Assembly: GCA_003242085.1 (NCBI GenBank)
Contig: QBML01000005.1
Coordinates: 108,236-172,235 of the forward strand
Source: Pseudanabaena frigida
GTDB taxonomy: Bacteria > Cyanobacteriota > Cyanobacteriia > Pseudanabaenales > Pseudanabaenaceae
Direction: 5' to 3'
DNA: 64,000 nt
The notes beneath the pieces are model-generated. The model saw only the letters and a list, made by a program, of their open reading frames with translations. It was not told where the DNA came from and made no database searches. This document shows positions 18,566-27,955 of the stretch, piece by piece (within the stretch, counting starts at the first letter, position 1; every line of letters starts with the position of its first letter). Both the position numbers and the translations under genes were made by a program.

Positions 18566-18625
18566 ATAGAGGCGGTGCTTCGCACCGCCTCTATTTATTT
18601 GGTTTTTGATTTGTCCAAGCTATTA
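18535..18625 (+). mobile_element. Miniature inverted-repeat element, copy 3 (right-truncated)
   Basis: Left end TATAGCAATGCAAG plus TTTTGCTTACC is intact; the centre is a hairpin of the AATAGAGGCGG stem class with GGTGC TTC GCACC; the right arm reads GATTTGTCCAAGCTATTA and then stops. It overlaps the last 31 bases of the upstream coding region and provides its stop codon. Confidence 0.85.
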
Positions 18626-18641
18626 AAACTTACATTTAAAA

Positions 18642-18692
18642 AAATCCAATAAGAAAAAGCCTCGCAATGCGAGGCTTTTTCTTATTGGATTT
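18642..18692. terminator. Terminator after the RRM gene
   Basis: A perfect hairpin with 24-base arms around AAT (inner stem AAAAAGCCTCGC/GCGAGGCTTTTT) lies at the 3' end of the minus-strand RRM gene and also follows the plus-strand gene. Confidence 0.9.
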
Positions 18693-19209
18693 ACTTAGCT
18701 GCGCCTTGAGCTTCTAGAAGCTGCTGCTTCAAACGTTCAAGGTCTGAAGCCCAACGTGGATCGGGCTGATGAGCTTCGGAAGAAGTACTGGTGCTAGATG
18801 AGCTTCCAGTTGTCTTCTTATTGTTATTATTGCGTTTTTTGCGCTTTGCAGATGCTTTAACTGGTGCAGCAACTGTACTTGCTACTGGAGATTCGCTTTC
18901 TTGATTGGATGGTTCATCAGAACCTTCTTCCAAATCAGAACCATCTTCAGCCTTGCCTTTTGTACGAGGCAAAGCTTTTTCCAGTTTTAATACGGCACCA
19001 TTAAAGTCGTACCCGTTAAACTTCTCGATAACTGTGTCAGCAACTTCATCAGAGCCGACAGTTACAAAGCCAAAACCTCGGCATTTGCCAGTTTTGCGAT
19101 CGGTTATAACTTTCAAAGATACTGAATCACCTGATTCATTGAAAATTTTTTCTAGAGCTTGGCGATCTAATTCTGCTGGCAGGTTGCCAACATAAAGGCG
19201 GATGGACAT
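18691..19209 (-). CDS. RNA-binding protein with RRM domain (cyanobacterial Rbp type)
   Basis: An RRM occupies about residues 1-80, with RNP2 RLYVGNLP and RNP1 KCRGFGFV. The remaining 90 residues are a low-complexity acidic, serine- and lysine-rich tail with a basic cluster KRKKRNNNNKK, ending in a short helix rich in Leu and Gln. Cyanobacterial Rbp proteins of this design bind mRNA and are often cold-induced or involved in mRNA localisation at the thylakoid. The tail is longer than the glycine-rich tails of many Rbps. Start is ATG at 19209. Confidence 0.9.
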   Translation of the reverse strand: MSIRLYVGNLPAELDRQALEKIFNESGDSVSLKVITDRKTGKCRGFGFVTVGSDEVADTVIEKFNGYDFNGAVLKLEKALPRTKGKAEDGSDLEEGSDEPSNQESESPVASTVAAPVKASAKRKKRNNNNKKTTGSSSSTSTSSEAHQPDPRWASDLERLKQQLLEAQGAAK

Positions 19210-19726
19210 GATAATAGAAAACCTCTACGCTATGAAATCTTCAGCAGGTGACTAGAGCAGCCGCTACAAAAAACTTGTTTAAAAAACTTGTTTGCTACTT
19301 GCTAGCTTAAATTGGAGCTATTGATTACGTGCTACCTGCGATCAATCAAATTAATATGGCACTCTTGCACCATGTAACAACATAACATACAAAATGCTCA
19401 TCTTCAAAACAGAATGTAATGAAAGTATCAAAATTTAGCTAGACCCTAAAAATTTAACGTCAAATTTAATATCAAAAATTCTAAAAAATTTGCAATATTA
19501 CTTTCCTATCACAGAAAAATCCTTACAAATGGCAAAAAAACGCACTAATCTCCTTAATTCCTATAGATTTAGCTCAATTTGTTTGTCCTAATTTGGAAGT
19601 AGCTTTTTTAATGCATCATCTAAACTCTGTGATTATTTTAAGTTCTATTTCTTTAATAGTGAGTTACTTGACTAATAAAATTTAATTAAGGTAATATTCA
19701 GTCTTGCAAATTTACATGAAATTTAT
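19210..19726. other. Long AT-rich leader/intergenic region upstream of the RRM gene
   Basis: No gene is supported in these 517 bases. The half adjoining the RRM gene is its upstream region; cold-shock-type rbp genes often have long leaders, but no specific fold was recognised. A 24-codon hydrophobic frame begins at about 19611 (MHHLNSVIILSS...); it is too short to call. Confidence 0.5.
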
Positions 19727-19885
19727 ATGGAATTTGTTGGTGTGGTTCTAATTGGTTTCTGCTTATGGCTGGCGCAGTCTTTAAATGATTCCCAAAAGAA
19801 GCAAGAGCAAGAGATTGAAAAGCGGGTGAAGGAAAAGCTGAAAAACGATCAATATATTAATGTTCGGATTATAGAGAAACTTTAG
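19727..19885 (+). CDS. Small single-span membrane protein (52 residues)
   Basis: ATG 19727 to TAG 19885 encodes MEFVGVVLIGFCLWLAQSL, one membrane helix, followed by a strongly charged stretch rich in Lys, Gln and Glu, with helical character. This membrane-plus-charged-coil composition is unlike random translation. No ribosome site stands out. I do not recognise a family; it is about 110 bases upstream of the rhomboid gene on the same strand and could be co-transcribed. Confidence 0.5.
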   Translation: MEFVGVVLIGFCLWLAQSLNDSQKKQEQEIEKRVKEKLKNDQYINVRIIEKL

Positions 19886-19995
19886 AGCTATCTAGGGATA
19901 ATGTTGTGAAGGTTTCACCTTTGATGTGCGACTTTCGCAACTCATTTGGTATTGCTATAGTTTAATTAATCAAAACATGCGATCGCTTTAAGTCT

Positions 19996-20628
19996 GTGGT
20001 GAAAATTGTGAAGCAAAAAATGCAAACAATTAGTGAAAAGCTAAAAACTCAAGTCAAAATCTTGGCAGCTTTGGTGGCAGCTTTTTGGATTATTGTCATT
20101 TTAAATGAAGTAGTCCTTGAGCGCATTTTAGTGATTGCTAACGGTTGTGGATTAAGTAGAGGTCTTAATGCCTTAGGAATTGTCCCTCATAGCTTCATTG
20201 GGTTGCGTGGCATTCTGTTCGCGCCATTTCTGCACGGGAGTTTTTATCATGTCGCCGCAAATACTGCCCCTTTTATCGTTTTAGGGTGGTTAGTGATGCT
20301 CCGAAACATCAATGATTTTTATTTTGTGTCGGTCATCGCGGCGGTAGTGGGCGGATTAGGGACTTGGTTAGTTGGTAGACCTTGTTCCGTGCATATTGGT
20401 GCGAGTGGTGTGATTTTTGGCTATTTTGGCTATTTACTATTTCGAGGTTACTTTGAGCGCAGTTTTGTGGCGATCGGTATTTCAATTGCGATCGCCTTGA
20501 CTTACGGCGGTCTAATTTGGGGCGTATTACCAACACAATCTTATATTTCGTGGGAAGGCCATTTATTTGGCTTTATCGGTGGCATTATTGCGGCAAAGTT
20601 TTTGTCACCTAGCAAAAGTGATCAATAA
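19996..20628 (+). CDS. Rhomboid-family intramembrane serine protease
   Basis: The protein has about six membrane helices. The catalytic serine lies in GASGVIFGYFGYLLFRG and the paired histidine in WEGHLFGFIGGIIAAKF; the HGSFYHVAANT segment provides the conserved histidine/asparagine of the oxyanion region. Rhomboids cut substrates within or near the membrane. Length of about 210 fits the minimal bacterial form. Several starts are possible (GTG 19996, GTG 19999, ATG 20020); the first 20 residues are a basic cytosolic tail. Confidence 0.9.
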   Translation: MVKIVKQKMQTISEKLKTQVKILAALVAAFWIIVILNEVVLERILVIANGCGLSRGLNALGIVPHSFIGLRGILFAPFLHGSFYHVAANTAPFIVLGWLVMLRNINDFYFVSVIAAVVGGLGTWLVGRPCSVHIGASGVIFGYFGYLLFRGYFERSFVAIGISIAIALTYGGLIWGVLPTQSYISWEGHLFGFIGGIIAAKFLSPSKSDQ

Positions 20629-20667
20629 AAAAAAGAGTAGGTGCTGACACTTACTCTCTTTTTTATT
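20624..20667. terminator. Terminator between rhomboid and receiver genes
   Basis: Hairpin AAAAAAGAGTAGGTG / CACTTACTCTCTTTTTT around CTGA, with one G-T pair, has A and T runs on both sides and serves two convergent genes. Confidence 0.85.
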
Positions 20668-20678
20668 GCTAGGCATTA

Positions 20679-21056
20679 CTAAGCAACGCTTTTGATTGCT
20701 TCTATTAGACTACGAGTACATGCACCCTTGTCGCAAAAAGCATCAATGACTGCGCCATTAGAAATGGCTTGACTCTTTCCCCCATCAGCAGCTGAATAAG
20801 CCACAATTTTAACGTGAGGATATTGAGTTTTGATTACACTGGAGGCTGTCCAGCCATCCATCACTGGCATGTGTAAGTCCATGACCACAACATCAGGATT
20901 ATGTTTGTTCACTTTAGCGATCGCTTCCTTACCATTAGTCGCAACTTCGACATAGCCTATACAGGCTTGTAACGAAAGTGCTAGTTGTAAGGTACATCGA
21001 GTCAGTTCGTGGTCATCCACCACTAAAACACGTAAAGTTTTTGTAGAAGATGTCAT
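20679..21056 (-). CDS. Single-domain response regulator (receiver only)
   Basis: The 125-residue protein is one CheY-like receiver: acidic pair D14-D15 in VVDDHE, phosphoacceptor D60 in VVVMDLHMP, Thr/Ser switch in VAYSAAD, and a lysine in FCDKGAC. There is no output domain, so it works by protein contact, probably in a phosphorelay. No kinase is adjacent. Confidence 0.92.
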   Translation of the reverse strand: MTSSTKTLRVLVVDDHELTRCTLQLALSLQACIGYVEVATNGKEAIAKVNKHNPDVVVMDLHMPVMDGWTASSVIKTQYPHVKIVAYSAADGGKSQAISNGAVIDAFCDKGACTRSLIEAIKSVA

Positions 21057-21152
21057 GGTAGGTTCGGTAAGAAGGTCTTGACAATTGCTCTGCTATGTAA
21101 CCTAAGATACCTCTTTTATTATTTTAAATCTTCTATCGCAGGGACTAATACC

Positions 21153-21187
21153 CAAAAGAGAGAGACGCAAAGCTATTCTCTCTTTTG
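21153..21187. repeat. Imperfect hairpin upstream of receiver gene / downstream of sqdB
   Basis: CAAAAGAGAGAG pairs with CTCTCTTTTG across a 13-base GC-bearing loop. It lies 30 bases past the sqdB stop and is a plausible but weak sqdB terminator. Confidence 0.55.
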
Positions 21188-21216
21188 ATATTAAATCAAG
21201 AAAGCCCACTATAAAT

Positions 21217-22380
<1,164 letters not shown>

Positions 22381-22463
22381 TTAAAAAACTTTGAGTTGCA
22401 GTTTCAAGACTAACCCTATCAGGATTTGCCTCATTTGTGCTGCATAAGACCGAAAATTATTGA

Positions 22464-22491
22464 ACTCTATGTGTTTGTAAACACATAGAGT
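22464..22491. repeat. Perfect 13-bp-arm hairpin
   Basis: ACTCTATGTGTTT and AAACACATAGAGT surround GT. There is no GC-rich core or T-run. It sits 17 bases left of element copy 4. Confidence 0.7.
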
Positions 22492-22508
22492 GATAGGATT
22501 CTACGTTT

Positions 22509-22624
22509 TATAGCAACGCAAGAGATAGCTAGAACAAATCAAAACCGAAAAGATGAGTAGCGGCGCGAAGCGCCGCCACTCATCTTTTGAGTTTAATGTC
22601 CTAAGCAAAACTTACATTGCTATA
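22509..22624 (-). mobile_element. Miniature inverted-repeat element, copy 4 (complete)
   Basis: This 116-base copy has both termini, TATAGCAACGCAAG and CTTACATTGCTATA, each bounded by TA. The subterminal parts are AGATAGCTAGAACAAATC on the left and TGTCCTAAGCAAAA on the right, so it is inverted relative to copies 1-3. The central hairpin is of the AGATGAGTGGCGG class, with small arm mismatches. Confidence 0.88.
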
Positions 22625-22847
22625 CAACTTGACCACATGCGAATTGCTGAAGTTTTGATTTGGGTTAAACATAAACAATAATTTAAGTGTATATTCGTAG
22701 ATAAATGACTTGGTTAACTCATTTTGTTTGACGCACTCACGCAATTTAGCGGATCGCAGCCTTCAGTCAACGAGTGTAATCTGTTAAATAAGATAGCCAA
22801 GAGTAGTTAAGTGCTATTCACTAGTTAGCGTAGGACAGTTGTCAAAT

Positions 22848-23981
22848 ATGCTTTCGATTGCCGAACTTGCCCATCAAAGAGACCCAGAGGCGATCGCCGA
22901 AATTATTCGACAGGAATTACAGCCCCTTAATGTTGAGTGCCTTAAGGTTGAGGCTGACATTGTCGATAGTAGTTTAGAGTTAAAAATTCAGGCAAATTCT
23001 GCCATTGATAAAGAGAAACTGCTGACATTAGTCCGTAGCGAGTTCCAAAATTTACATATAGAATCGGTGGCAAAGTTTAGGATCCACTGTTGGCGCAACG
23101 ATGAAGACATGCCAGAGCAGCGACTACTGTGGACGGAGCAATTTATGCTAGAGCCGCTAAGAACATCTTTGTCACAAACTTTGGAATTGGAGTTAGACAA
23201 CATACAATCTTCAGAAGTGATTGCGCTAGAGACTAGAGAGCCAGAGCCTCAGCTGTCTAAAAATTCTGTTTTGCAACAGGCGATCGCCAAAATCTCAACT
23301 AATAATCATAGTGAACTTTCCCACTTACTAGCTAACAATACATCCGAGCAGAGCTCGATTGATGTTGGCAATCTCTCACCAATTGCGTTAAACCCTAATG
23401 ATGCCAAACCAACTACACCATCAGTCATCGAGCATAATTATTGGCAGTTGTTGCTAGTAGGCTTATCGATTGTTTTGTTAGGTTTGGGAATTGGTGCAGC
23501 AGTAAGGGCAATTACAATCAGGAATGTCATAGAGGCAAATTCTTCAGCAAACCCCGCTAACTCATCCGTTAATAATAATTCTGTAAAAGACAAGCCCACA
23601 AATACAACCAAAAATATATCTAGTCAGAGAAGCGAATCACCTGCAATACAGAGCAAAGACTTATCTCCAACCAATCGTTCCGCGTCAACTGCCACAGTAT
23701 TGGCAAGTCCTAATTCTTCGGAGCCATTAACTAGTGCATACCCTAAAGTTTCACAAGACGATGAGGCGGTTATAACCTTAGAAAAGTTTAATCGGATTCA
23801 AAAAGGAATGACGATCGAACAAGTAGAAAAAGTTTTGGGGACTTCTGGGAAGGTAATAGCTGAGAATAATTCCACTGATAGTATTGGCAAAGTCTACTCT
23901 TGGAAAAATCCTCAAGGTAGTAATGCGATCGTCGAGTTTAAAGATGGTCAAGTCGTGGCTAAAGCTCAAGCAGGCTTGTAA
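22848..23981 (+). CDS. Cyanobacterial membrane protein with C-terminal DUF3862/BLIP-like domain
   Basis: The first 105 residues (about) are a compact alpha/beta region (MLSIAELAHQRDPEAIAEII...) found in cyanobacterial proteins of unknown role. A disordered stretch follows, then one membrane helix (about 205-228), a Ser/Asn-rich linker, and a C-terminal domain of about 65 residues: FNRIQKGMTIEQVEKVLG, VYSWKNPQGSNAIVEFKDG. That last part matches the DUF3862/SmpA-like small lipoprotein fold, outside the membrane. Function is unknown. Translation can begin at TTG 22839, but ATG 22848 is preferred (AGGA lies about 12 bases upstream). Confidence 0.7.
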   Translation: MLSIAELAHQRDPEAIAEIIRQELQPLNVECLKVEADIVDSSLELKIQANSAIDKEKLLTLVRSEFQNLHIESVAKFRIHCWRNDEDMPEQRLLWTEQFMLEPLRTSLSQTLELELDNIQSSEVIALETREPEPQLSKNSVLQQAIAKISTNNHSELSHLLANNTSEQSSIDVGNLSPIALNPNDAKPTTPSVIEHNYWQLLLVGLSIVLLGLGIGAAVRAITIRNVIEANSSANPANSSVNNNSVKDKPTNTTKNISSQRSESPAIQSKDLSPTNRSASTATVLASPNSSEPLTSAYPKVSQDDEAVITLEKFNRIQKGMTIEQVEKVLGTSGKVIAENNSTDSIGKVYSWKNPQGSNAIVEFKDGQVVAKAQAGL

Positions 23982-23996
23982 ATGCTTGAGCTTTAG
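23959..23996 (+). terminator. Hairpin overlapping the stop of the DUF3862-like gene
   Basis: CTAAAGCTCAAGCA pairs perfectly with TGCTTGAGCTTTAG across a 10-base loop that holds the stop codon. No T-run follows, so it may stabilise the 3' end rather than terminate. Confidence 0.6.
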
Positions 23997-24062
23997 CGCT
24001 CTGCGCTCCCCTTCAAATATTCGATAGAGTAGAGATGACGCAAAGCGCCATCTCAGCTCTTT

Positions 24063-24090
24063 GCAATTTCTAGCGATCGCTAGAAATTGC
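24063..24090. repeat. Perfect palindrome centred on a HIP1 site
   Basis: GCAATTTCTAGCGATCGCTAGAAATTGC is a perfect palindrome around GCGATCGC in two 14-base halves. It shows a HIP1 octamer embedded in a longer dyad, upstream of ccmP. Confidence 0.7.
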
Positions 24091-24219
24091 TAGTTTGATA
24101 AATTTTCTAAATTAGGCACTGACTCAAGCATAGTAAAATTACGTATTGGAATATCTGACCAAGCTTTTGATTTAGCTAGTCAGTAATACATAGTACAAGC
24201 CTAGCGGGAGAAAAATTTC

Positions 24220-24861
24220 TTGGGTATCGATTTACGCAGCTACGTCTATTTGGACAATTTACAGCGCCAACATGCTGCCTACTTAGGAACGATCGCACAA
24301 GGTTTTTTACCTTTACCAGGTGATACATCCCTCTGGATCGAAATTTCCCCCGGAATTGAAATCAACCGTATTACTGATGTTGCTCTAAAATCTACCTCCG
24401 TAAGACCTGGCGTACAGATCGTTGAACGATTGTACGGACTATTAGAAATTCATTCTGCGAGTCAAGGCGAAACTCAAGCTGCGGGCAGAGCAATTCTTGA
24501 AATGCTTGGCGCAACCGAAGAAGATCGGATTAAGCCAAGATTATTATCTAGCCAAATTATTCGCAACATTGACGCTCATCAAACACAACTGATCAATCGC
24601 TTTCGACGCGGACAAATGCTGCTGTCGGGACAGACTCTTTACATCATGGAGGTTGAGCCTGCTGCCTATGCTGCCCTCGCTGCGAATGAAGCTGAAAAAG
24701 CGGCTTCGATTAATATTCTCGAAATCGTTGCTGTGGGTAGTTTTGGACGGTTATATCTCGGTGGAGAAGAGCGAGATATTATGGCTGCGTCGGCTGCGGT
24801 ATTGAATACGATTGAGAGTGTCAAGGGTCGTGATATTTACGGTAGCGAGCGTAAGGAATAA
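24220..24861 (+). CDS. ccmP: Carboxysome shell protein CcmP (tandem BMC domain)
   Basis: The 213-residue protein has two fused bacterial-microcompartment domains; such trimers stack as gated pores in the beta-carboxysome shell and are proposed to pass larger metabolites such as RuBP and 3-PGA. Conserved stretches include [48 protein letters not shown] and [15 protein letters not shown]; the length and start match S. elongatus CcmP as I recall it. Start is TTG 24220, supported by GGGAG 9 bases upstream and by the MGIDLRSY family N-terminus. The gene lies apart from any ccm cluster here, which is usual for ccmP. Confidence 0.95.
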   Translation: MGIDLRSYVYLDNLQRQHAAYLGTIAQGFLPLPGDTSLWIEISPGIEINRITDVALKSTSVRPGVQIVERLYGLLEIHSASQGETQAAGRAILEMLGATEEDRIKPRLLSSQIIRNIDAHQTQLINRFRRGQMLLSGQTLYIMEVEPAAYAALAANEAEKAASINILEIVAVGSFGRLYLGGEERDIMAASAAVLNTIESVKGRDIYGSERKE

Positions 24862-24886
24862 TCACAGCTTGCTCTGTAAGTTTTGA

Positions 24887-25180
24887 TTAACTATCATCAT
24901 CTTCCCAGCCACAACATTTACAATGCCATTGCTCTGGTGGCAGTCTCATTCGCGAAAATGAGGTGCGACATTCGGGACATTTACCAGTAAAGATCGGATG
25001 CCAGCCACATTCTGCCTCCATAGCTGGGTCATAACTTTTAGGATCGTCTGGCTCCCAAAGCTCAGCAGAGGCAAAATCAGAACAAACGCCCCATTCAGGG
25101 CCATAAGGATGTACTGCACAGACCAATAAATTGGTATGTGCGTAAAAGTTACAGCGATCGCATAAAGATATTTTTGCCAT
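24887..25180 (-). CDS. Cysteine-rich putative zinc-ribbon protein
   Basis: A 97-residue protein starting MAKISLCDRCNFYAH. It carries CxxC pairs (CDRC, CPEC, CKCC) plus further Cys and His in VCAVHPYGPEWGVC, CGWHPIF and HCKCCGW, suggesting two zinc ribbons. The GWE-D-D ending and layout are common in cyanobacterial hypothetical proteins; function unknown. The open frame extends to 25237, but that part is miniature-element DNA, so ATG 25180 is taken as the true start. Confidence 0.8.
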   Translation of the reverse strand: MAKISLCDRCNFYAHTNLLVCAVHPYGPEWGVCSDFASAELWEPDDPKSYDPAMEAECGWHPIFTGKCPECRTSFSRMRLPPEQWHCKCCGWEDDDS

Positions 25181-25192
25181 AGATATATATTT

Positions 25193-25310
25193 TATAGCGA
25201 TATCCAAGACGGTCAAGACATTCAACTCAAAACCCAAATAAATAGAGGCAGCACGAGGTGCCGCCTCTATTTATTTGGGTTTTATGCTCTAAACAAAACT
25301 TGCATTGCTA
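25193..25310 (-). mobile_element. Miniature inverted-repeat element, copy 5
   Basis: Right end reads TTTTATGCTCTAAACAAAACTTGCATTGCTA. The left terminal arm is degenerate (TATAGCGATATCCAAGACGGTC). The centre is a hairpin of the AATAGAGGC class with small loop changes (GCAGCACGAGGTGCCGC). It lies directly upstream of the zinc-ribbon gene and must contain or border its promoter. Confidence 0.82.
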
Positions 25311-25358
25311 CAAATGAGAAAGCAATCGCTTCGCAATTCCTTTCTCATTGAGTGCGGG

Positions 25359-26723
25359 CTAACTGAAGCGGGCAATTTCTATACCATTTTGACGGATAAC
25401 TAACTCTAGTGTCAGCGTACTAGCAGGAAAAATTGCCTCCTTAGCAACTGCTTTAATTTCGTAGGGCGATTTAAGTTCACTAGCGACTTTAAATAAGTCA
25501 GTCAATGCATCAGGGGGGAAGCTCCCGACCTTACCAGTCAAAGTGTTGGCTAGCACACCCTCACGACGAGCGCGAAAACTAACCAGCAAAAACAACTGTT
25601 CAATTCTGGATGCTAGTGCTTGCGGTGCGAGGTTTGGGTTAAATTGTAAAGTCGCGATTTCATCGCCGCGAGCAAATATCTGACGATTGAGAGTAACATC
25701 AGCGGCGATCGCTACTTTTGTTTCACGCTTCAAAAAGTTGCCAGCAGAGAGAATCCGAATCACATAACTTTTTCCATCTTTAATCCGATTGAGCAGTCCT
25801 TCAATTTGCGTGTCATTAATTCTGATTACTGGTTCTTTGGGAGCTTGATCTGGCAAGAAATCTAATAGCTCGCGAGCATTAATCTCCGCTTGTTGGATTA
25901 GCTGAATACTTGCCTGACGTAACTCAGCAGTACTGAGATTCGGACGAACAACTCCAATCGATAAAATTTGATCGGCAAAAATAGCAACGTTGCCTTTGCG
26001 TAAAGCTTCAAGACTAATAATCAGTTGTTCGCGCGCTGTCTCTAGTGACGCAATCTCAGAGGTAAGGTCTACTCGTTGTTTTTCGATCGCTGTTAATCGC
26101 TGTTCCGATTCATCTACTTTTTGTTTGAGGGTTTCGCGATCGCGGGAAATACTAGCTAGCTCGCTCGAAATGCGCTCTTTTTCTGTCCGTAGTTGACTGC
26201 TTTCGATTTGAAGATTTTCTTGTTCTTTCGTCAGATTTTGGATGCGATTGAGCAAATCCGCTTCCTGTTGTGATGCTTTTTGAAGTTCTTCATCTGCTTT
26301 TTGAAATTTGCTTTCAACAGTCTGCAACAAAGCTTGAGTTTCTGATTGCTTTCGTACAGCTTGAACTAAAGACTTATTAATCTCACTTAAGCGTTGTTGA
26401 GCCTTTTCTTGTTCGGTTTTGGCTGCATTCAACTCAGTTTCAACTTTTTGCTTTTGCTCTTGACTGCTTGATAGCTCCGAGCGAATGCTTTCTAAGCGGA
26501 ATAAGCCATCTCTTAGTTGTCCGCTTAATAGCAATAAAATTCCTAAGGTTGATGCCGAAATCATCCCGCCCGTGGCGATCGTCACTAATGTTGCGGTGTC
26601 ACGCGGTCTTAAGTTGAACATGCTAAGTCGCGCTCTACCAACCTTAGTGCCAATGCGATCGCCTAACGTCGCAATGATACCGCCTAAGATCAAAATCGCT
26701 AAAATCAGCGTATAACCAGCCAT
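25359..26723 (-). CDS. DUF3084 membrane/coiled-coil protein
   Basis: Two N-terminal membrane helices (about 3-22 and 45-68) flank GDRIGTKVGRARLSMFNLRPRDTATL, the DUF3084 hallmark. A long heptad coiled coil follows (about 75-235), rich in Glu, Gln, Lys and Leu, then a globular C-terminal domain of about 200 residues. The 454-residue length suits the cyanobacterial family. Function is not established; the layout suggests a membrane-tethered scaffold. Start is ATG at 26723. Confidence 0.88.
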   Translation of the reverse strand: MAGYTLILAILILGGIIATLGDRIGTKVGRARLSMFNLRPRDTATLVTIATGGMISASTLGILLLLSGQLRDGLFRLESIRSELSSSQEQKQKVETELNAAKTEQEKAQQRLSEINKSLVQAVRKQSETQALLQTVESKFQKADEELQKASQQEADLLNRIQNLTKEQENLQIESSQLRTEKERISSELASISRDRETLKQKVDESEQRLTAIEKQRVDLTSEIASLETAREQLIISLEALRKGNVAIFADQILSIGVVRPNLSTAELRQASIQLIQQAEINARELLDFLPDQAPKEPVIRINDTQIEGLLNRIKDGKSYVIRILSAGNFLKRETKVAIAADVTLNRQIFARGDEIATLQFNPNLAPQALASRIEQLFLLVSFRARREGVLANTLTGKVGSFPPDALTDLFKVASELKSPYEIKAVAKEAIFPASTLTLELVIRQNGIEIARFS

Positions 26724-26940
26724 GCAACTCCTTTGTCCTCACGATTTCGATCTTAGCAGATCCCAACCCATGAAAGCAGTAGGGACAATTCTCATTATCA
26801 AAACCGATTTTGGGATTTCAGCACCGTACACATTAAAGCTTAAAAATCAGTTTCGTAGATGCTTTCATGGGCAAGCGAACCGCGATACGCTAGTATGACA
26901 AGTATTGCAAAACTCGATCTTCACTAACTTGATGGGGAAT

Positions 26941-27879
26941 ATGGAAAAGCAACTCAAAGTAAAGCAGTTAGTTGATAATTTAGCGAAGGCGATTGTTGGC
27001 AAGGAAGATGCCATTCAACTAGTTTTAGTGGCACTTTTTTCAGGTGGTCATGCGCTACTAGAAGATGTTCCTGGAGTTGGTAAAACTTTGCTTGCCAAAT
27101 CACTTGCCGCATCAATTTCTGGGAAGTTTCAGCGCGTGCAATGTACGCCCGATCTATTACCAACTGACATTACTGGTACAAATATTTGGAATCCTCAAAA
27201 AGGTGAATTTCAGTTTCTTCCCGGTCCAGTATTTGCAAATGTCTTGTTGGCTGATGAAATCAACCGAGCAACACCGCGAACTCAATCAGCTTTGCTAGAG
27301 GTAATGGAGGAGAACCAAGTTACTGTAGATGGCATATCGAGACAAGTACCTTCACCATTTTTTGCGATCGCCACTCAAAATCCGATTGAGTATCAAGGTA
27401 CGTTTCCATTACCAGAGGCACAACTAGATCGCTTTGCTTTGTCTTTTAGTATTGGCTATCCGAATGAAGTAGAAGAATTAGAAATGCTGAAGCGGATGCA
27501 AACTGGTCAAATTGGTTCGAAACAGTTAGAACCATGCATCACTCCTGAAGAAGTCCTAGAGATTCGGAAGCTCTGTACTCAAGTACTTGTCAGCGATGCA
27601 ACTAGTGAATATATTGTCAATATTGTCCGAGCAACTCGCAATGATGAGGAAATAACGCTTGGCGTAAGTCCTAGAGGTACTTCTGCGCTGTTGCGTTCCG
27701 TTCAAAGCTATGCGTTTATCCAACAAACGCTAGACCCTAATCGCCAATCTGATTATGTTTTACCCGATGATGTGAAGTTTCTGGCACCTTACGTCTTAGG
27801 TCATCGGATTATTGCAGCAGGCAGGCGATCGCCAAAAAATATTATTCAGCGCTTACTTGACGTCGTACCCGTACCTTAA
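26941..27879 (+). CDS. MoxR-family AAA+ ATPase
   Basis: MoxR ATPases act as chaperones in maturation of protein complexes, often with vWA-domain partners. Walker A is in LEDVPGVGKTLLAKSLA, Walker B/sensor in LLADEINRATPRTQSALLE, and the arginine-bearing GTFPLPEAQLDRFALSF follows. From ATG 26941 (MEKQLKVKQLVDNLAKAIVG) the length is 312. Starts at ATG 26932 or TTG 26905 are possible but add residues not typical of the family. No vWA gene is adjacent; a hairpin terminator follows. Confidence 0.92.
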   Translation: MEKQLKVKQLVDNLAKAIVGKEDAIQLVLVALFSGGHALLEDVPGVGKTLLAKSLAASISGKFQRVQCTPDLLPTDITGTNIWNPQKGEFQFLPGPVFANVLLADEINRATPRTQSALLEVMEENQVTVDGISRQVPSPFFAIATQNPIEYQGTFPLPEAQLDRFALSFSIGYPNEVEELEMLKRMQTGQIGSKQLEPCITPEEVLEIRKLCTQVLVSDATSEYIVNIVRATRNDEEITLGVSPRGTSALLRSVQSYAFIQQTLDPNRQSDYVLPDDVKFLAPYVLGHRIIAAGRRSPKNIIQRLLDVVPVP

Positions 27880-27889
27880 CCGCAAAACC

Positions 27890-27940
27890 AAGCGTATTTT
27901 TGGAAACTGTTACTTCGTAACAGTTTCCAAAAATACGCTT
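27890..27940. terminator. Long hairpin between moxR-like and arsS-like genes
   Basis: Perfect 24-base arms around TTC (outer AAGCGTATTTTTGG, inner AAACTGTTAC) lie between two convergent genes. The stem is long for a terminator and no T-run follows, but the position fits one. Confidence 0.78.
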
Positions 27941-27955
27941 GATAAAAGTGCATGA

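Noticed and set aside
24887..25237. Longer zinc-ribbon protein beginning at 25237
   Set aside because: The additional N-terminal residues are encoded by miniature-element copy 5; ATG 25180 gives a natural start.
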